Shown here in pieces: positions 25,001 to 38,110 of a DNA stretch of 64,000 bases. A program made the position numbers and the translations under genes. The number at the start of each line of letters is the position of its first letter. The first letter of the stretch is position 1. The stretch covers positions 372,001 through 436,000 of the forward strand of contig JACSVZ010000041.1 in assembly GCA_014706295.1 (NCBI GenBank). The letters are read 5' to 3'. The notes under the pieces were generated by a model that was not told the origin of the DNA, ran no database searches, and saw nothing but the letters and a program-made list of their open reading frames with translations. The DNA is from Lycocorax pyrrhopterus obiensis. Taxonomy: Eukaryota; Chordata; Aves; Passeriformes; Paradisaeidae.

Positions 25001-28000
25001 GATTGGGCATCAGTTTGGTTTCCCCAATGATACAATTTCTCCTCATCTGCTTCATTTCGTGGCAATTTTATATTCTTTACAGAAATAGGGTTATTATAGT
25101 AATGAATTTACTGAAACAAAACAGGCAGAAAAGGGCCATCCCCACAAATGCAGATTTATCCTGTGCCAGAATAACCCCAGCTCATTCCAGGCTCATCGGT
25201 GTCTGTCTGTCCTGAGCATTTGTCTGTCAGCTGGCAGGAACAGCACATTGCTCCTCAATGCTTATTGAAATCAGGTGATTTCAATATTAGATTTATTTTT
25301 GGTGGATGTTAGAGCAGTCAAGAATAACTGAGAGACTGATAGTAACTGGGTTCTGGCTGTCCCGAGGGCTGGTGTCTGCTCCCAGGTGCTGCAGGATCCC
25401 TGAGGAGGCTGAACACGAGGAAGGGCCACATGCCTGTGCCAGCCTCCTGCCCGTGCCGCTGCACGGGTCAGCATTAGGCAAACTCATGACTTTCCCCTTA
25501 TTTCTCCAAGCTGTTCTATGCTACTGACCTCCTGCCCCTACCTCCTGCAAATCATTTGCTTTTCCAGATGCTTCACTATTAACTTGTACTATTTCTGTTG
25601 GTTATTTTTTTTCCTTCTCCTTATCTCACCTCAAGAAAAAGAGGGATTACCTCATTTCCTCTGCCTTGGAAATAAATCCTCATTATGGATTTGTACCTGG
25701 GGAGGAAGAAGCTGATTTCCACTCCCAGCCAGTTCTGGGCAGATATTTGAAGGTAATTGTTCAGTCCAGGGACATCTCGCTTGTCTAATAACCATAAAGA
25801 GCACTTTTATTAGAGCCGGGCTTGAGGTTGGGACTATTGAGAAGATATTTATGGGGAAGATGTCATTTCAGAAAACTAGAATATGGACATCAGATTCATG
25901 TTTTTATTTTAAGGTGGAGCAAAGGGAAGGACCTAACATGGAATAAATGTCTGAGTGCTGGTGGGGGGCTCATTCCCAGGCCCGGGTGGCTGCACTGCAC
26001 TGCCAGGAGTGCAGCTGCCTCCTCACAGTGCTCACTGGATTGCTTCAGGTTTGTTCAAAATCATCCTCTGAGGTGGTTAAACCCAGCAGTAGCTTTTCCC
26101 TCGTGCTGTAGTTGTGAAAACTGATGTGAACTAGCAGACATCAATGGTGTTTTTACTCAGGATCCAGAAGGTACCTCTAGGTTCTGCCTCCCTAAACGTG
26201 CTGCAACACGAGGCTGAAATGACAGCGGGATGAGGCCCTTTTTTCCTGGCTAATTGCTGCAGGATGAAATAAGGGTCAGAATAAAATGTGGTTATCTGCT
26301 AAACAGTTGCTGCACCCAGCTGTCAGGCTGTTTGTTGCAGCCCAGATTATATTGACTGTGGCAGCTTTTGGATGCTCCAGCTCAGGGCAGAATTGCGCAG
26401 TGATTTCTCTGGACTTTGACAGAGCTGGGGCTGAGCTTCTGCCACAGAGCCATGAGTGATGGACTAGACAAAAATAAACAAACAGCCCATGAGAACTTTC
26501 TGGAGGAGAAATCGCTTGGTTCAGTGTTGCAGATTTACCCCAAGACACACCCAGATGAGCAGAGGTGTGTGACAAACGTCCCCAGTTCCGAGGCTCTGGA
26601 GCTCTGGCACTCGCAGTATCTTTGTGAATGTGCCCTGCACTGCTCTGCTGCAGCTTTGGAGGTGCAGGGACCCCTCAGCCACCCGCTCAGCATCCAGCTA
26701 GTGGTGAAACTTTGGTGAAAGTTCCTTAATGATTGATGAAGAATGGCATCAAATTAACGCAACTCATTACACTGTGGGAGCACAGTTGTTTAGCACTTGA
26801 TGCTTCAGGGCAGTGAGTTCTCACACCACAAGCTTCTCCCCAGCCTCTGATCCCACCCATGGAAGAAGACACAAGGATTTGTTTGTACAGGTCCTGATCC
26901 CAGTGAAGTGGAGAAAATGTAAATCAGACTGAAGTGCCAAAACCAAACGTTGTAGAGGAGTCTGGGCAGTGTTGGAAGCACACAGCAGCCTCTTGCCCCA
27001 GGGGGCTCAAGCCACTGAAACAAACCCTTCCCATGTCTGTAACACCTGGGGCTATGGGAGCAGGGATTGGGAAGGCATGATGTCTGGTAATTAGCTGCTG
27101 TCTCACGTGATTGATTTCAGGAGCTCTTTTCTCGTGCTGCCAGTCTTGTTGAACATTTTCTGCTTCTGCCTGATACCACTGCCCCAAGCAGGGCGGGTGA
27201 TTAATCACTGCTGCGGCTGTCGGTGAGGTGCCTTTCTGCTGTGCTCAGGGGTGGATCTCAGGTGCTGCACATGTCCTGGGGCTGATCATTACAGGTGAAC
27301 ATTGTCCAGTACGGAACCAGCAAAGGAGGTGGAGCCACAGGAAGTGCAGGGAGGAACATTCCCTGTTCAGTGTCCTCACTCCAGACCTCCTCAGTTCTGT
27401 CCAACCTGCAGCTGCCTGGGGCTGTGGTTCAGCCCTGAGCCATAGCCTCTGGTAAATCTGTGGACTGTCTGACAGCAGGCAGGAATGGTAACAAAGAGAA
27501 GCAGTTATCTTCAGTGTCTTTAATTCCCTTCACTTTTTTTAGAGGTCCAGAAATGGAAAAACAGGAAAGCATCAGAGCTGCATCTCAGTGCCTGTGCCAC
27601 AGTGATGGCATGGAGGATGTGGCCTTGGGCCCTTCAAAACCTCTGCAATCACCTCTTTACTTAAACTATTTTGAGTTTGTGTTGTCCAAGGCCTGTATAA
27701 CTTTGCCATTTTCTAACAGCCTGTACATAAGAGGAGCGAGCATTAGAAAGGTGTAAAGCTGGATGTTTTAAAGTTAAACTGGATCCCAGTCATGGTTTCT
27801 TTCCCATGGAGCAGTTTTATACATAAAGAAGATGATAGATTAAGTTATGTTTGAGTGACAGATTTAAATTGGGGCTTCTTTCTGCAGCCTCCACATCCAT
27901 GCTCTAAATAGGAGGCTTGGGATTAGGGCCATTAAATTACTTAGTTTATTGGAAAAATAAAATATCAGGAACAGATGAAAAAGAAAAGAGAGAGAAATGC

Positions 28001-31000
28001 AAACTGAATGAGGGCTAAAATATTATTAAGGTAAGGTAGCAAATGAAATAGAGTAGTCCTAAAACTAGATGTCATGTAAGAAATTCTCCAAGTGGCAGCG
28101 TTGTGGAGTTGGGCTTTCAAACTGTGGAGTTAAAGACAGGTGAGCTTGATATTGCCAAGAGCTGCTCCATGCACCCAGGCTGCCCAGTGCTCAGCTGTCT
28201 GCCTGTGGGGATGGGAGAGGGATGGAGAAAACGAAAAGCAGGTCATGGATGGAGCTGATCCTCCAGCTGTGCTCGTTGGAGGCAGAGATGGCTCCTCCTC
28301 TCTCGGTTTGTGCCTGGGTCCGAGGGAATGTGCCCCAGCAGTGGGTGGTGGGTGAGCGGCCTTGGTCCTGCTCCAAGCGTGGCAGTCCCCACGTCTCCCC
28401 CAAATCCAGGCAGAGATGGGTTTCTGTCTGCTGGTTTTGGATAACTTCTTGTAACCTCTCTGAGTCTTTGTACCTGTACTGCCTCCTTCCCTCCTGCCAG
28501 TAATTACTTACAAGGCCATGGAGAGAGATCAAACCCTGACCTCTCCTTTGGATCCTTGAAATGGCCTCTTACTGCACCCTCGAGTCTCCTTAAAGGAAAC
28601 AAAACAAACTGCTGCAGGTGATTGCAGGTAAAGTTATACTCCTGAGGACCTGCCTTTTCTAGATAGCCCTGTATATGAGGAGAGAAACATTTCCTGGAGA
28701 TTTGATTTCATCTCAGGTCTGGGGAAATTCTGCGGTTCCACACACAATCCATCAACACCTGCCCAGAGAGCAGCAATAAATTAATCTTCTTCTGGAGCAG
28801 CAGTGCAAACTGCCTTCCCTATACATGGAAAAGAGCCAGATTTGGGTCAAAGGAGCAGCTTTCAGCTACTCTTTCTCCTCCTACCATGATCCATTTGAGC
28901 CCGGCTGCTCTTCCAGCAGCTCTGCTCCCTCATGCCCGTACAGCTGTGCTGGTTGGCAGGAATTGTTGCTGGCTTTTCCACAGCCTTTGCTTTAGACTCA
29001 TTATGATAATGGTTGTTAAATCTCTAGAGCAGCAGTGAGTGTCCACTCGGGTGATATCAGTGTGCCCGTGCTGACATGTGCAGCCTGACTCAGTGAATGT
29101 CACTGTCCTCAAATGCAAAATGCCTTCAGGTGAGCGTAGGACTTGTGCTCTGTCCCAGAGCAATGCTTCCCAGGGAGATGACCTCCTCATCCTCCCCCTC
29201 CTCTTCGCAGGGCCAGCTCCTGGGATCGCTCACAGCCACATGCCCAGGAGGGACTGGATCTCAGTGAGGTGCCAGGTGGTAGAGAAGAGGCAGATGCTGC
29301 TGGAGGACAGCACTGGTCTGTGACAGAAGGACAGTTCCACGGCCACCAGCAGAGGGAGAGGATGGAGATGCAGCCTCTGCACCTGGTTTTAAGTGGTTTA
29401 ATGACATCACAGCACAAAGGGAAGAGTGTGAGAAAATGGTGTAAGAGAACATATTCTCTCATGTTAAATCACCGCTCTAGGTCCTGTTGCCATTGGCAGC
29501 CTGAGGGATATTTTGCAGAGATGCTAAAACACATTGTAAATTAGGAAAACACGAGAGAAACCAAACCAAAACACCATATTGTGTAAGATCGTATCTCTTG
29601 ATACCAGAAAAGCTTCTCAGAATGAACCACCTCATTCATGTTTACTCTTGTTTGTTTGGGGTTTTTAATTTGAAGAAATGAAAAAGATCTCATTTCTGTT
29701 TTTCTATAAAAAATAGATGTTGTCATCGATGTCACCTTTGTAGCCTTGCCTCACTGCCTGCAGAGGTCAGCAGAGCCGGAGCCCTGGAGGAACGTGAGCA
29801 GCCCTGCTCCTTCCAAGGCCAGGAAAAGAAGACAAACCTTTCATTATCCTTAAACTTGTTAAATGTAAAACTTGAAAAGTCTCACACTGGAATCTCAGCA
29901 GCCCCAGGTAAGTTTTCTTCAGCAAGCTTTGTTATTTCTCTGCAGAGAAAACTAGTTAAGGAGGGATGAATCCAGCCCATAATTAGTGAATTCCAGTCCA
30001 TAATTCCTTCAGGAAACAGCAGCACTTCACTGGAGAGCACTCAGGCTCACACTGAAAGGAGAGAATTGCAGGTGTTTGCCGTTCTGGAACTGTTAAGGGG
30101 AATATGCAAAGAAGGCCTGAAAAAGAGGAGGTGAGTGTTGGCAGCACCATCACCCAGGTGTGGTGACACGCTGCCGTCGCTGGCTGCAGGAGCCGAGGGC
30201 TGCACGGAGCTCGAGCTCCCAAACAGCTCCAACTACAAAGCCTGAGGCTTCAGGGAGACAGATCCCCGGGTGACTGCTCAGCACCACCACACTTTCAGTC
30301 ATTTTTGCTGCTTCTGATGCAACTGGTCCAAGCTTCCCCAGAAAACCTGTAGGAAAACGATGGAAGATCAGATGTGACATTCTGGACTTCGCGTGTGAAA
30401 AGCAATCAGGGAAAAAAATAGAATAAAGCAAAGCACAGAGGGACTCGTGGTTGTACTTGATATGCTGAAAGGAGAATAGAGAGACACAAAATCATGTGCA
30501 GGTCAGTTTTATACAAAACATCAGACAGGTAGGAGTGACTGCTCCTGGGCATGGCTGGCACTGGAGAGCAGCAGCCAGGAGAGAGTTCAGAGCACAGCCA
30601 CCCAGGGAACCCAGCAAAACCAGCAAGAACATTCACATGCCCTCAGCGTGAGTGAGAAACCTGAGCAGTGCCAGGGAGCAGAGCTGTTCCTGAGGTGGGA
30701 GCCCCCAGGCTGGAGGGCGGGTGGGAGCCCTTGGTGCTGGGTCTGTTGTGGGTTCAGCTGTGGTGGTGGGAGCCACAGGCTCCAGGGAAGGGAAAGGCCA
30801 CACAAAACGCAGACAGACATTGTGACCCCCTTGCAGGTCCCTGACCTCCACTCTCTGTGGTTGAGCTGCTCTGCCATTAAAGGCCACCTCCTGCTGAGAC
30901 CTCGTTAATGGGGAATGGCTGAGGCAAACTATAAAATCTTTAAAAATAGTGTGAGGATACAATTAAAAGCAGCATCTCTGAACTGGAACTGCTATGCCAT

Positions 31001-32805
31001 GAATTGAACGTGCCTAAACCTAGTCATGGTGGAGCAGAGCTATTCCACTCAGCACTGGATAAACTCAACAGCAGAGTGCCCAGAATCTGATTTAATTTGA
31101 AAGACTACAAAATTATATTTCTCTGCTGATTTTCCAGGTGGCAGGATTAGATGAAGAGCTTTTAGTTTTTCACTACTTCCTTTTAACCTAATTTATCAGA
31201 AATGGCTTTTGGTACACAGCAGAATTTGCTGGGTGATGCAGCGGCAATAATGGAAATATCAGAGAAATAGCAAAGCACAGTTAAGGGACATCATCCCTCT
31301 GTCTGGAATGCACCGGGTTTGATAAACCATGAAGGCCAAGTTTTCTGGAAAAGCATAAATCAGGGAAGTTTGCATCTCTAGTGGGACTTTCTCTGGTCCA
31401 CCAAAGCAGCCCCTCTTTCTGGGGAGACCAGGAGCTGCAGCAGAATCTGGCAGATTTGGTGTGTGCTGGCTTTCGTGAGGACATGGGAAGGGATTTTTGC
31501 ATGGCTGGCACGAGCACGGCCACAAGCGTGACGGCTGCAGGGGAAGGAAGGGTGGTGGCCAGAGATAGTGCAGCTGCAGGGACACCCTGCCACGGCATGC
31601 AGGAACGGGAGCTGCCCTTCCTCTCGGCTTTGCTGATTAAGGAGCTCCTTTTCTTGGCAGTTTGAGCTGGAATTAAAATATTGCTGGGAGAGAGACACTC
31701 AGGGGCAGGCGAACAGCTTGTTCCCAGCTGGCTCAGCACTTTCCTGCTTGCAATTCCACCTACCAGAGCTCAGAAAATGCTCCCTGAAGGCAACTGGGTG
31801 CTGCACCGGCAGCCCCCTACAGCCCTTGATACTCAGCAGCCCCTGACACCTGACAGCCCCTCAGCTGGAGCGTGCAGGGACATCTCTCCTCCTCCTTTCG
31901 GGAAGGCAGCAGGGCTCCCAGTGTGCATGCCGATGGAGCAGCCTTGGAACAGAGGCGGAGACACCAGAAGGGTGTGCTGGCACGGAAGTTCATTTTGGCT
32001 GCTGGTGTTGCTGGGTGCTTTGTCCCCTCTCTAGGGAAGAAAGGGGATTTTCAACCTGACCTCCAAACTGGAGGAGCTGGGGACCTGTCTGCCCCAGAGG
32101 GATGCCAACTGGGTGGTTTAGAGGCCAAGTTACTTGACTGCTCGTTTTGGCCCTCTCCCAAATCCCGCACCCCTCTGACTGCTGAAGTGACGAGCTCCTC
32201 TGCGCTGTGGGAGAAAGGACAGACTCGGGTTAATGACGCCGTGCACGACTCCCACTGCTCTCCTCCCGGTCATTCTGCCAGGCTCTAAAGAAATGGTTTG
32301 CCTGGGAAATGGTCTGTGACTTAGCAGGCAGCATGCTTGTGAGAGGCAGGTTTCTAATGACTCAAACTGAGATTTTATCCCTGTAAATGCAACTAGGTCT
32401 CAGTGTCCCTGATTAGTTTCTTGTGACAAATTCCATCTGTCTGCCTGGGAACAACAAAGACCTAAAAAACCTGAGCACCAGCCATGCAGCCAACTGCTCC
32501 CATGCTGGGCTTTGTCATCACAGGAAATCACTTACAAAACAGGAAACTCTTCCTTGTTCCACTCAATTTCTTGGGACTATTTGCCATGAAATGTCACCTT
32601 CTCAGATGAAGGAATGGGATTTATCACAATTAAGGGAGGCTTTGACATATCCCTTTAAGTGAATTAAGGGTGATTTAATTCTGAATTCGCCCAGGGCGGT
32701 GTTGGTGCAGCGGGAGTCCCTTGCAGTTTTAACACTCGGAAACATGCACATTTTCGGGCAGTTGTTGGCGTGATTTTGCTGCTCCTGCCAGTGTGGGCTG
32801 CCGAG

Positions 32806-32843
32806 GTTGATTCAACATATTGACAACGAGCGGCTCGTTGTCA
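32806..32843. repeat. Pair of adjacent near-perfect palindromes
   Basis: GTTGA-T-TCAAC (32806-32816) is followed four bases later by a 23-base palindrome (32821-32843). The latter has 11-base arms TGACAACGAGC and GCTCGTTGTCA around a single G. The arms are exact and contain CpGs. See findings. Confidence 0.9.
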
Positions 32844-35800
32844 GAATGCTGGCTCTGGACATTCCTCAGGAAAGCAGAGACAGAACTCTTGTGCTGGGTT
32901 GTTGACTGATTGAGCAGTTTCCTATATATTTTGTGGTTTTGGATTCACAATACACCTGCGTCACTGCCCTCGTCAGTCACCCCTTTCCTGCAGTGCGATT
33001 TTTGGCTGAGATACGGAGGAGCCGAATCTGTGACACACAGGTTCTGAGGCACACAAGTTTTGCTCCACAGATGCTGGTGCAGTGATTGCAGGGCCCTGGC
33101 ACGGTGAGGGGACAGGTGGTGGGGGGCTCCCAGCAGCACTCCCCACCGTGGTCTCACAGCCTCCTCCTGCCCTGGCACTGATGTCACTTGTTCTTCCCTC
33201 TGGCCTCCACCTGCAATTCCTGTTCTGCAGCCGAGAGCTGTGTCACCAGTGCCGTGGCCTTGGCCCCACGTCCGGGGTGTGGCAGCAGCACTTGCACCCT
33301 GCTGGCGTCCTTGCACAGTGTCTGATGTGGCCGTGCATCGCTCCGAGCCTGGTGCAGGAGCTGGGTGTTGGGCTCGGTGCTGATGCTCTTTCCTGGTCTC
33401 CTCAGTGTTGCTTCAGCAAAGGGGGATTAGCATATGAAACACCCCACAAAATGTGTTTGCATTTGCTGTTGCCATAACACAAATAGGAAACCTGGAACAT
33501 GGGGCGGAAGCCGGTGAGTCACTGGGGTGAAGCATTTATCCCAAACCTCCTGTCTTGGAAAACTTTTGGCATGCATGAACTTTACAGAGCCAACAGCCCT
33601 TGGTGGGAGTTACTGGGACCAGTTAGTGTGTCCAGGCTGCTCATGCCCACCTTACTCTGGTGTTACCTCTTTGGTGACTCAGTGATGTTCCGTCAGATTC
33701 TGAAGCTGGTGCTGTTCCAGCTCGAGGGGTTCTCCAGCCACAGGAGGGCGGCACCGCCACAAGCTGCCAAAGCGCCTGGAGGCTCCGAGAAGCCACCAGG
33801 GCTGGGCTTAAAGCTGCTGCTCCGTCTCCTGCTTTACTAAATGAAGGAAAAGTTGTATAAATGATGTTGAAATGTGGAATTGCTGGCAATACTCTGCCAT
33901 GCTCTGCAGCACGCGGCTGATGTTTAACCTGAAGTCCCGCTCAGGTGAATGGGATTTGCCCGTCTGAGGGGCGTGTGAGGCCATGGCCAGGCCAGGCCAG
34001 CCGCGGTGATGTTTTCTGCAGCTGAAGATAATGCGGGTTTGCTTGGTCAGGGCTCGGCCTGCAGCAGGGTAAGGGTATTACCTTCCAAAAAGGCTTGTTT
34101 GGTTGGTTGAAGAGAGATGTTTCTGAGAAAGATCCTTGCAACTGCTCGAGGTTAAACTAAGAATTGGCACGAAGTGACAAGGGACAGCATTTGGAACTCA
34201 ATACCTGAACTAGCCAAATCCCAAAAAAAGAGTCCAAAATGGAATTCTTTCATTAGCTTTTTTTCTGGCACTGACACCTGCAGACTTTTATCTGCAGCTG
34301 TGTGGGAAGAGCTCACACTGCAAATGTAATTCCCACAGGATGGGACTTTGAGGAATCAGACTGTGTTTCAACCCATCCTGGAGAAGGACCCAAACATGCT
34401 GACTAAACAACAGATTGCAGAGAACAGCATTGCAACAGACAACACGATTAGAGGACTTTGAGGAGCACTTGATCTAAAACAGTACACAAAGGTATGATTT
34501 TTTAATGTTATGGTAGGGAAAACCTTCTCTACACAGCTGAAAGCAAGAAGGGAGGTGAGCCCCAGCCTCCAGCTTTTGCAAGTGTGTGATGCAATCTAGC
34601 ATTGGGAAGCTGCTAAAATATGTTGGGGCACTGCTTCAAGTTTGGGTTCTGACTAAGTTTTAATATCTTACAAAAATTAGGTTACATTATTCAAAATCAA
34701 AGGGTTTCAAAGTCACAGCAAAGCTGAATTTCACTCTGTAACAGCAGCCTCAGGTCATTGCTGGGTTCTCTGAGGAGACTCTGAACTCTGCTCTGCCCCA
34801 TGACGGAGTGGGTGTGTGTGGCTCCAGGCATCAACTACAGACAAAGAGCAATAATTGCCCCCCTAAAGCCAGGAGGAGCTTCCTCATCTTCCCCTGCAGG
34901 GAAGAAGGTGGTGGAAGGTTTCCCCACCGGTGCTGCCACAGCCCGCCCCCGCTGTGGGGAATTAATGGGGCTCTTCCTTTCACTCAATTACTTGGTATCC
35001 ACCTGTGAAGCTGTAAAGGGTAGAACAGTAAATCTTACAATCAAATATTAAATTATACCTAATTTATTTGCTTATGGCAAACTGTAAGCTCTGCAATCAA
35101 GTGTGTAAGGGTTTCTGTCACAAGCTCTCCTGGGAGTCAGGGGATGTGCCTGGCAGTGCTTTTGGGGGGGATTTGCCGAGCCTCGGTCCAAGGAGACACA
35201 GGCAGGGATTGGCCACTCTAAACCTGGGGTGTCCCGGTCACAGAGACCCTGGGGCAGCCCCTCAGGCAGCCCCTCGGCGTGGGCTCGGGTCTACCTGGTC
35301 CTTGACTTTGATGAATGTCTCTCCAACCTCATAACACGTTTTTTGCATACTTTTACTGTAGCTAAAACATTCAGTGTTTAGGAAGAAGTTTATTGTTTGA
35401 GTCAGGATGAAACCAGCATGTGTTTGGCAGCACTTTCTGCATAATATATTAAAGGTTTTTTACTTCTGTATAAAATCCTTCAAGTCACCTGGAATTTTTC
35501 CATGGACTGCACTCTGCTCAGGGTTTCAATTTGCCTTAGAGTTGTACATTTGTCCTTGTCCTCTCTGGCAGCCCTGTGCTGCCATCCTGCAAACTGGCTC
35601 AGAAAATGGCACCAGGGCGAGGGTGCAAATCAGAGCCTCCCAGAAAGTCTGGTGGAGGGAAAGGGTCTGATGGCTCCCAAGCACATTTCTAAATGAAAAA
35701 TTGTGTTTCGTACTTTACCGTTCAGGAAGAGGGGGAGAAAAAAACGTGTCTGGAGCGGAATATTTTCAGCATTTGGGATGGCAGGTGAATTTTAAACAGA

Positions 35801-36109
35801 ACCCAGCTGGAATGTGGCCAGTCTGGGAAGCACAAAATGGCATTTTTCTCTTCCCTTTCCATTATGGTCCAAGCAGAAACAGCAGCAGGCAGAGAAAGTA
35901 CTTTGAGTTCTGTCAGGTATTGTGAGGTGTTTGTGTCAGATTTTGCCTAATTCCTTGAGGCATTAAAGCATCTCTATTTTGCAAAGACGGTGGAAATCCA
36001 CTTATTCATGTGCATGAGTGTTTTAAAAATGGAATTTTCCGATGATGTGGGAGAGCAGCAGCTTTCACACAGCTGCCTGCTACCACTGGGAATTCCTTCC
36101 CCCGGAGTG

Positions 36110-36480
36110 ATGGGTCCCGGCCCCCAGGGCCAACTCCAGCGAGGTCTGGCAGCGTGATTCCGGGGGGGACGGCGGAGAGCAGGCAGGGCTCCGCGGGAGC
36201 AGCGCGGCTGCCTGGCGTGCAGTGCCGAGGAACTGCTCCACGGCGTTTCCAGACGGGTGTTTTGGGAACTGATGGCTGTAGAATGAATCAGTGACCCGCC
36301 CCAGACCCGGGGCAGTGCTCAGTCATTATAAGAAGCGGGTTTTCCACGGAGGAGGATGCAGGACGCGGTGCTGAGCCCCAGCAGCTGCCTGCGTTCGCTC
36401 GGATGATTCTCCCGATGATTCTCCTGATGATTGTCCTGATGATGCTCCCTTTGCGTGGGCGCACAGAGGAGCCGCGGTCC
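36110..36480. promoter_or_regulatory. Orphan CpG-rich island
   Basis: A sharply CpG-dense stretch of roughly 370 bp sits in otherwise CpG-poor intergenic DNA and contains a 12-bp tandem repeat. No gene start is recognisable beside it. It may be a promoter of an unannotated transcript or a distal element of TCIM or ZMAT4. The boundaries are approximate. Confidence 0.45.
36402..36449. repeat. 12-bp tandem repeat, four copies
   Basis: Four head-to-tail copies of GATGATTCTCCC, with variants GATGATTGTCCT and GATGATGCTCCC, lie at the right edge of the CpG island. Confidence 0.85.
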
Positions 36481-37793
36481 GGGAGGTGCCGGCTGGCTGA
36501 GCTCTGATTCACTGTCCAGCCCCCCCAGCTGGGAGCCAGGAGCCAGAAAATGTCACTGCTTCCCACGGCAGAGCATGCTCGTGCCGTGCCACAGGCACCA
36601 GTTCAGGGTGCAGCTCAGCGGGAATAAGGGGGTTTTTTCAGGGTTGTGTATTAAGATTCTGGTCACGGCCTGAGTTTTGTTTTTTAGCAAGATAAATGGT
36701 AACTGTGCCATCTCCCATTGCCTGCAGTATTTTAGAGGCTTTTCTTCTCATAAATAGCCTTGTCTATCCCTTCAAAGTGACACTGGAGCATCATTTTGCG
36801 GCATGTGTGGCATTTGTGCTCTGAAACTCCAGACCAGCTCTTTTCTGTGAAAAGCACGCTAACGCATCCACAAATCTCACGCTTTACAGCTTGTCACTCA
36901 CATTTAACCTGCTTTAGAGCAGAGGTTTCCCTCGGCAGCTGCAGATGAAATATGCTTCCTCTGTGACTGTTTTCACAAGCACAAGGCACCCCCTATGCCA
37001 GTGTGAGCTGGAGCTGCCAGGGACACCCAGGCTGTTGCTCCACTGGTTTGCAAAGCAGAGTCTGTCCCTCTGGGCAAAGCAGAGCAGAATCTCAGCTCAA
37101 CAGTTAAAAATTAACTTACCTGTTGCTCCATGGTGTGGAAGGGAAGCTTGCCAGGGAGGTGTTGCTGTTGACTAGGGTGCCCTGTCTCCCCACACACAAA
37201 CACGGCTGGGCGAGGGCTGGCCAGCTCCCCTTTGGACTCTGCTCATGCCTTGTGTGCTGGATTTCACCAGAAACTGAAGGTCACAGTACTGAGTGTTCAG
37301 ATACCGGGGAACATCCCTGTCTCATCCTGAACACTGTGGTCAGGCTGAGCCGGGCCACTGACGTGTTCCAACCCCGTCTTTTCATGGACAGGAGGGTTGC
37401 AAAAGCAGCCCTCCATTTTTCTGAGAGATGAGGATGCGTGTTTGATGAGGGGACAGAGGGTGGGACCTCTGTGTGGTCTGCTGTCACTGACACCCTCTTT
37501 GCTCTGGGCTCTCTCTTTCCAGCACCTTGTGAGTTGCTCCCCATCTTCCCCAGTCTGTTAAGCCAAAGCTTCTGCTAAAAGTCTTGTCCTTAGTTTCTGT
37601 CCTGCCTTTCCATGGCTTCTCCCCACCCAGCAGTGGTAGTGGAGAACCACCAGCACTCTCCCAGCACGGCTGCTAAGCAGGGCGTTCGACTAGCTGGATA
37701 AAATTAGCTGTTCAGATGCATATTCCTCAGGATGCTGGGACAGGGGGACACCCAGTACAGCCAGTTTGACTCATGGAAAAGAATTAATGGAAA

Positions 37794-38110
37794 CGCCCGG
37801 CTCCTGGAGGGAGGAAATTCCTTGAACAGCCTTTTCCTCTGTTTGTTGTGCGGGGAGGCTGACAATGGGCCCTGCGTCTGGCCGGAGCACGGCCGGGCTG
37901 GCTCGGAGCGCGGCGTGCGCCGGCCACAGACGCTGAGTCTGCGGCACCGGGCGCTCAGGAAGGGCCCGGCACCGCCGGTGACGGCACTGACGGGTGCCAG
38001 CACAGCTGGGTGACCTGCCCTCCCACACCTCTCTGCACACACCGCGGCGGGACCGCGGAGCACAGCACAGCCTGGGCACCCTTACTGGCAGTGCTTGGCT
38101 CGGCCGCGCC
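37794..38110. promoter_or_regulatory. Second orphan CpG-rich island
   Basis: About 300 bp are very dense in CpG (for example CGGAGCGCGGCGTGCGCCGG near 37900). The island lies about 2 kb beyond the inferred 3' end of TCIM. No exon is recognisable next to it. An unannotated promoter or a distal regulatory element are both possible. Confidence 0.45.

Larger units (their letters stand above)
17350..36109. other. Intergenic DNA, central gene desert
   Basis: About 19 kb contain no supportable gene. There is a 16-base A-run at 20755-20770, a short tandem array at about 22.0 kb, a 297-codon open frame at 21430-22323 with no family features, and a pair of palindromes at 32.8 kb. I recognise no LTR, DNA transposon or LINE end. 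Confidence 0.55.
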
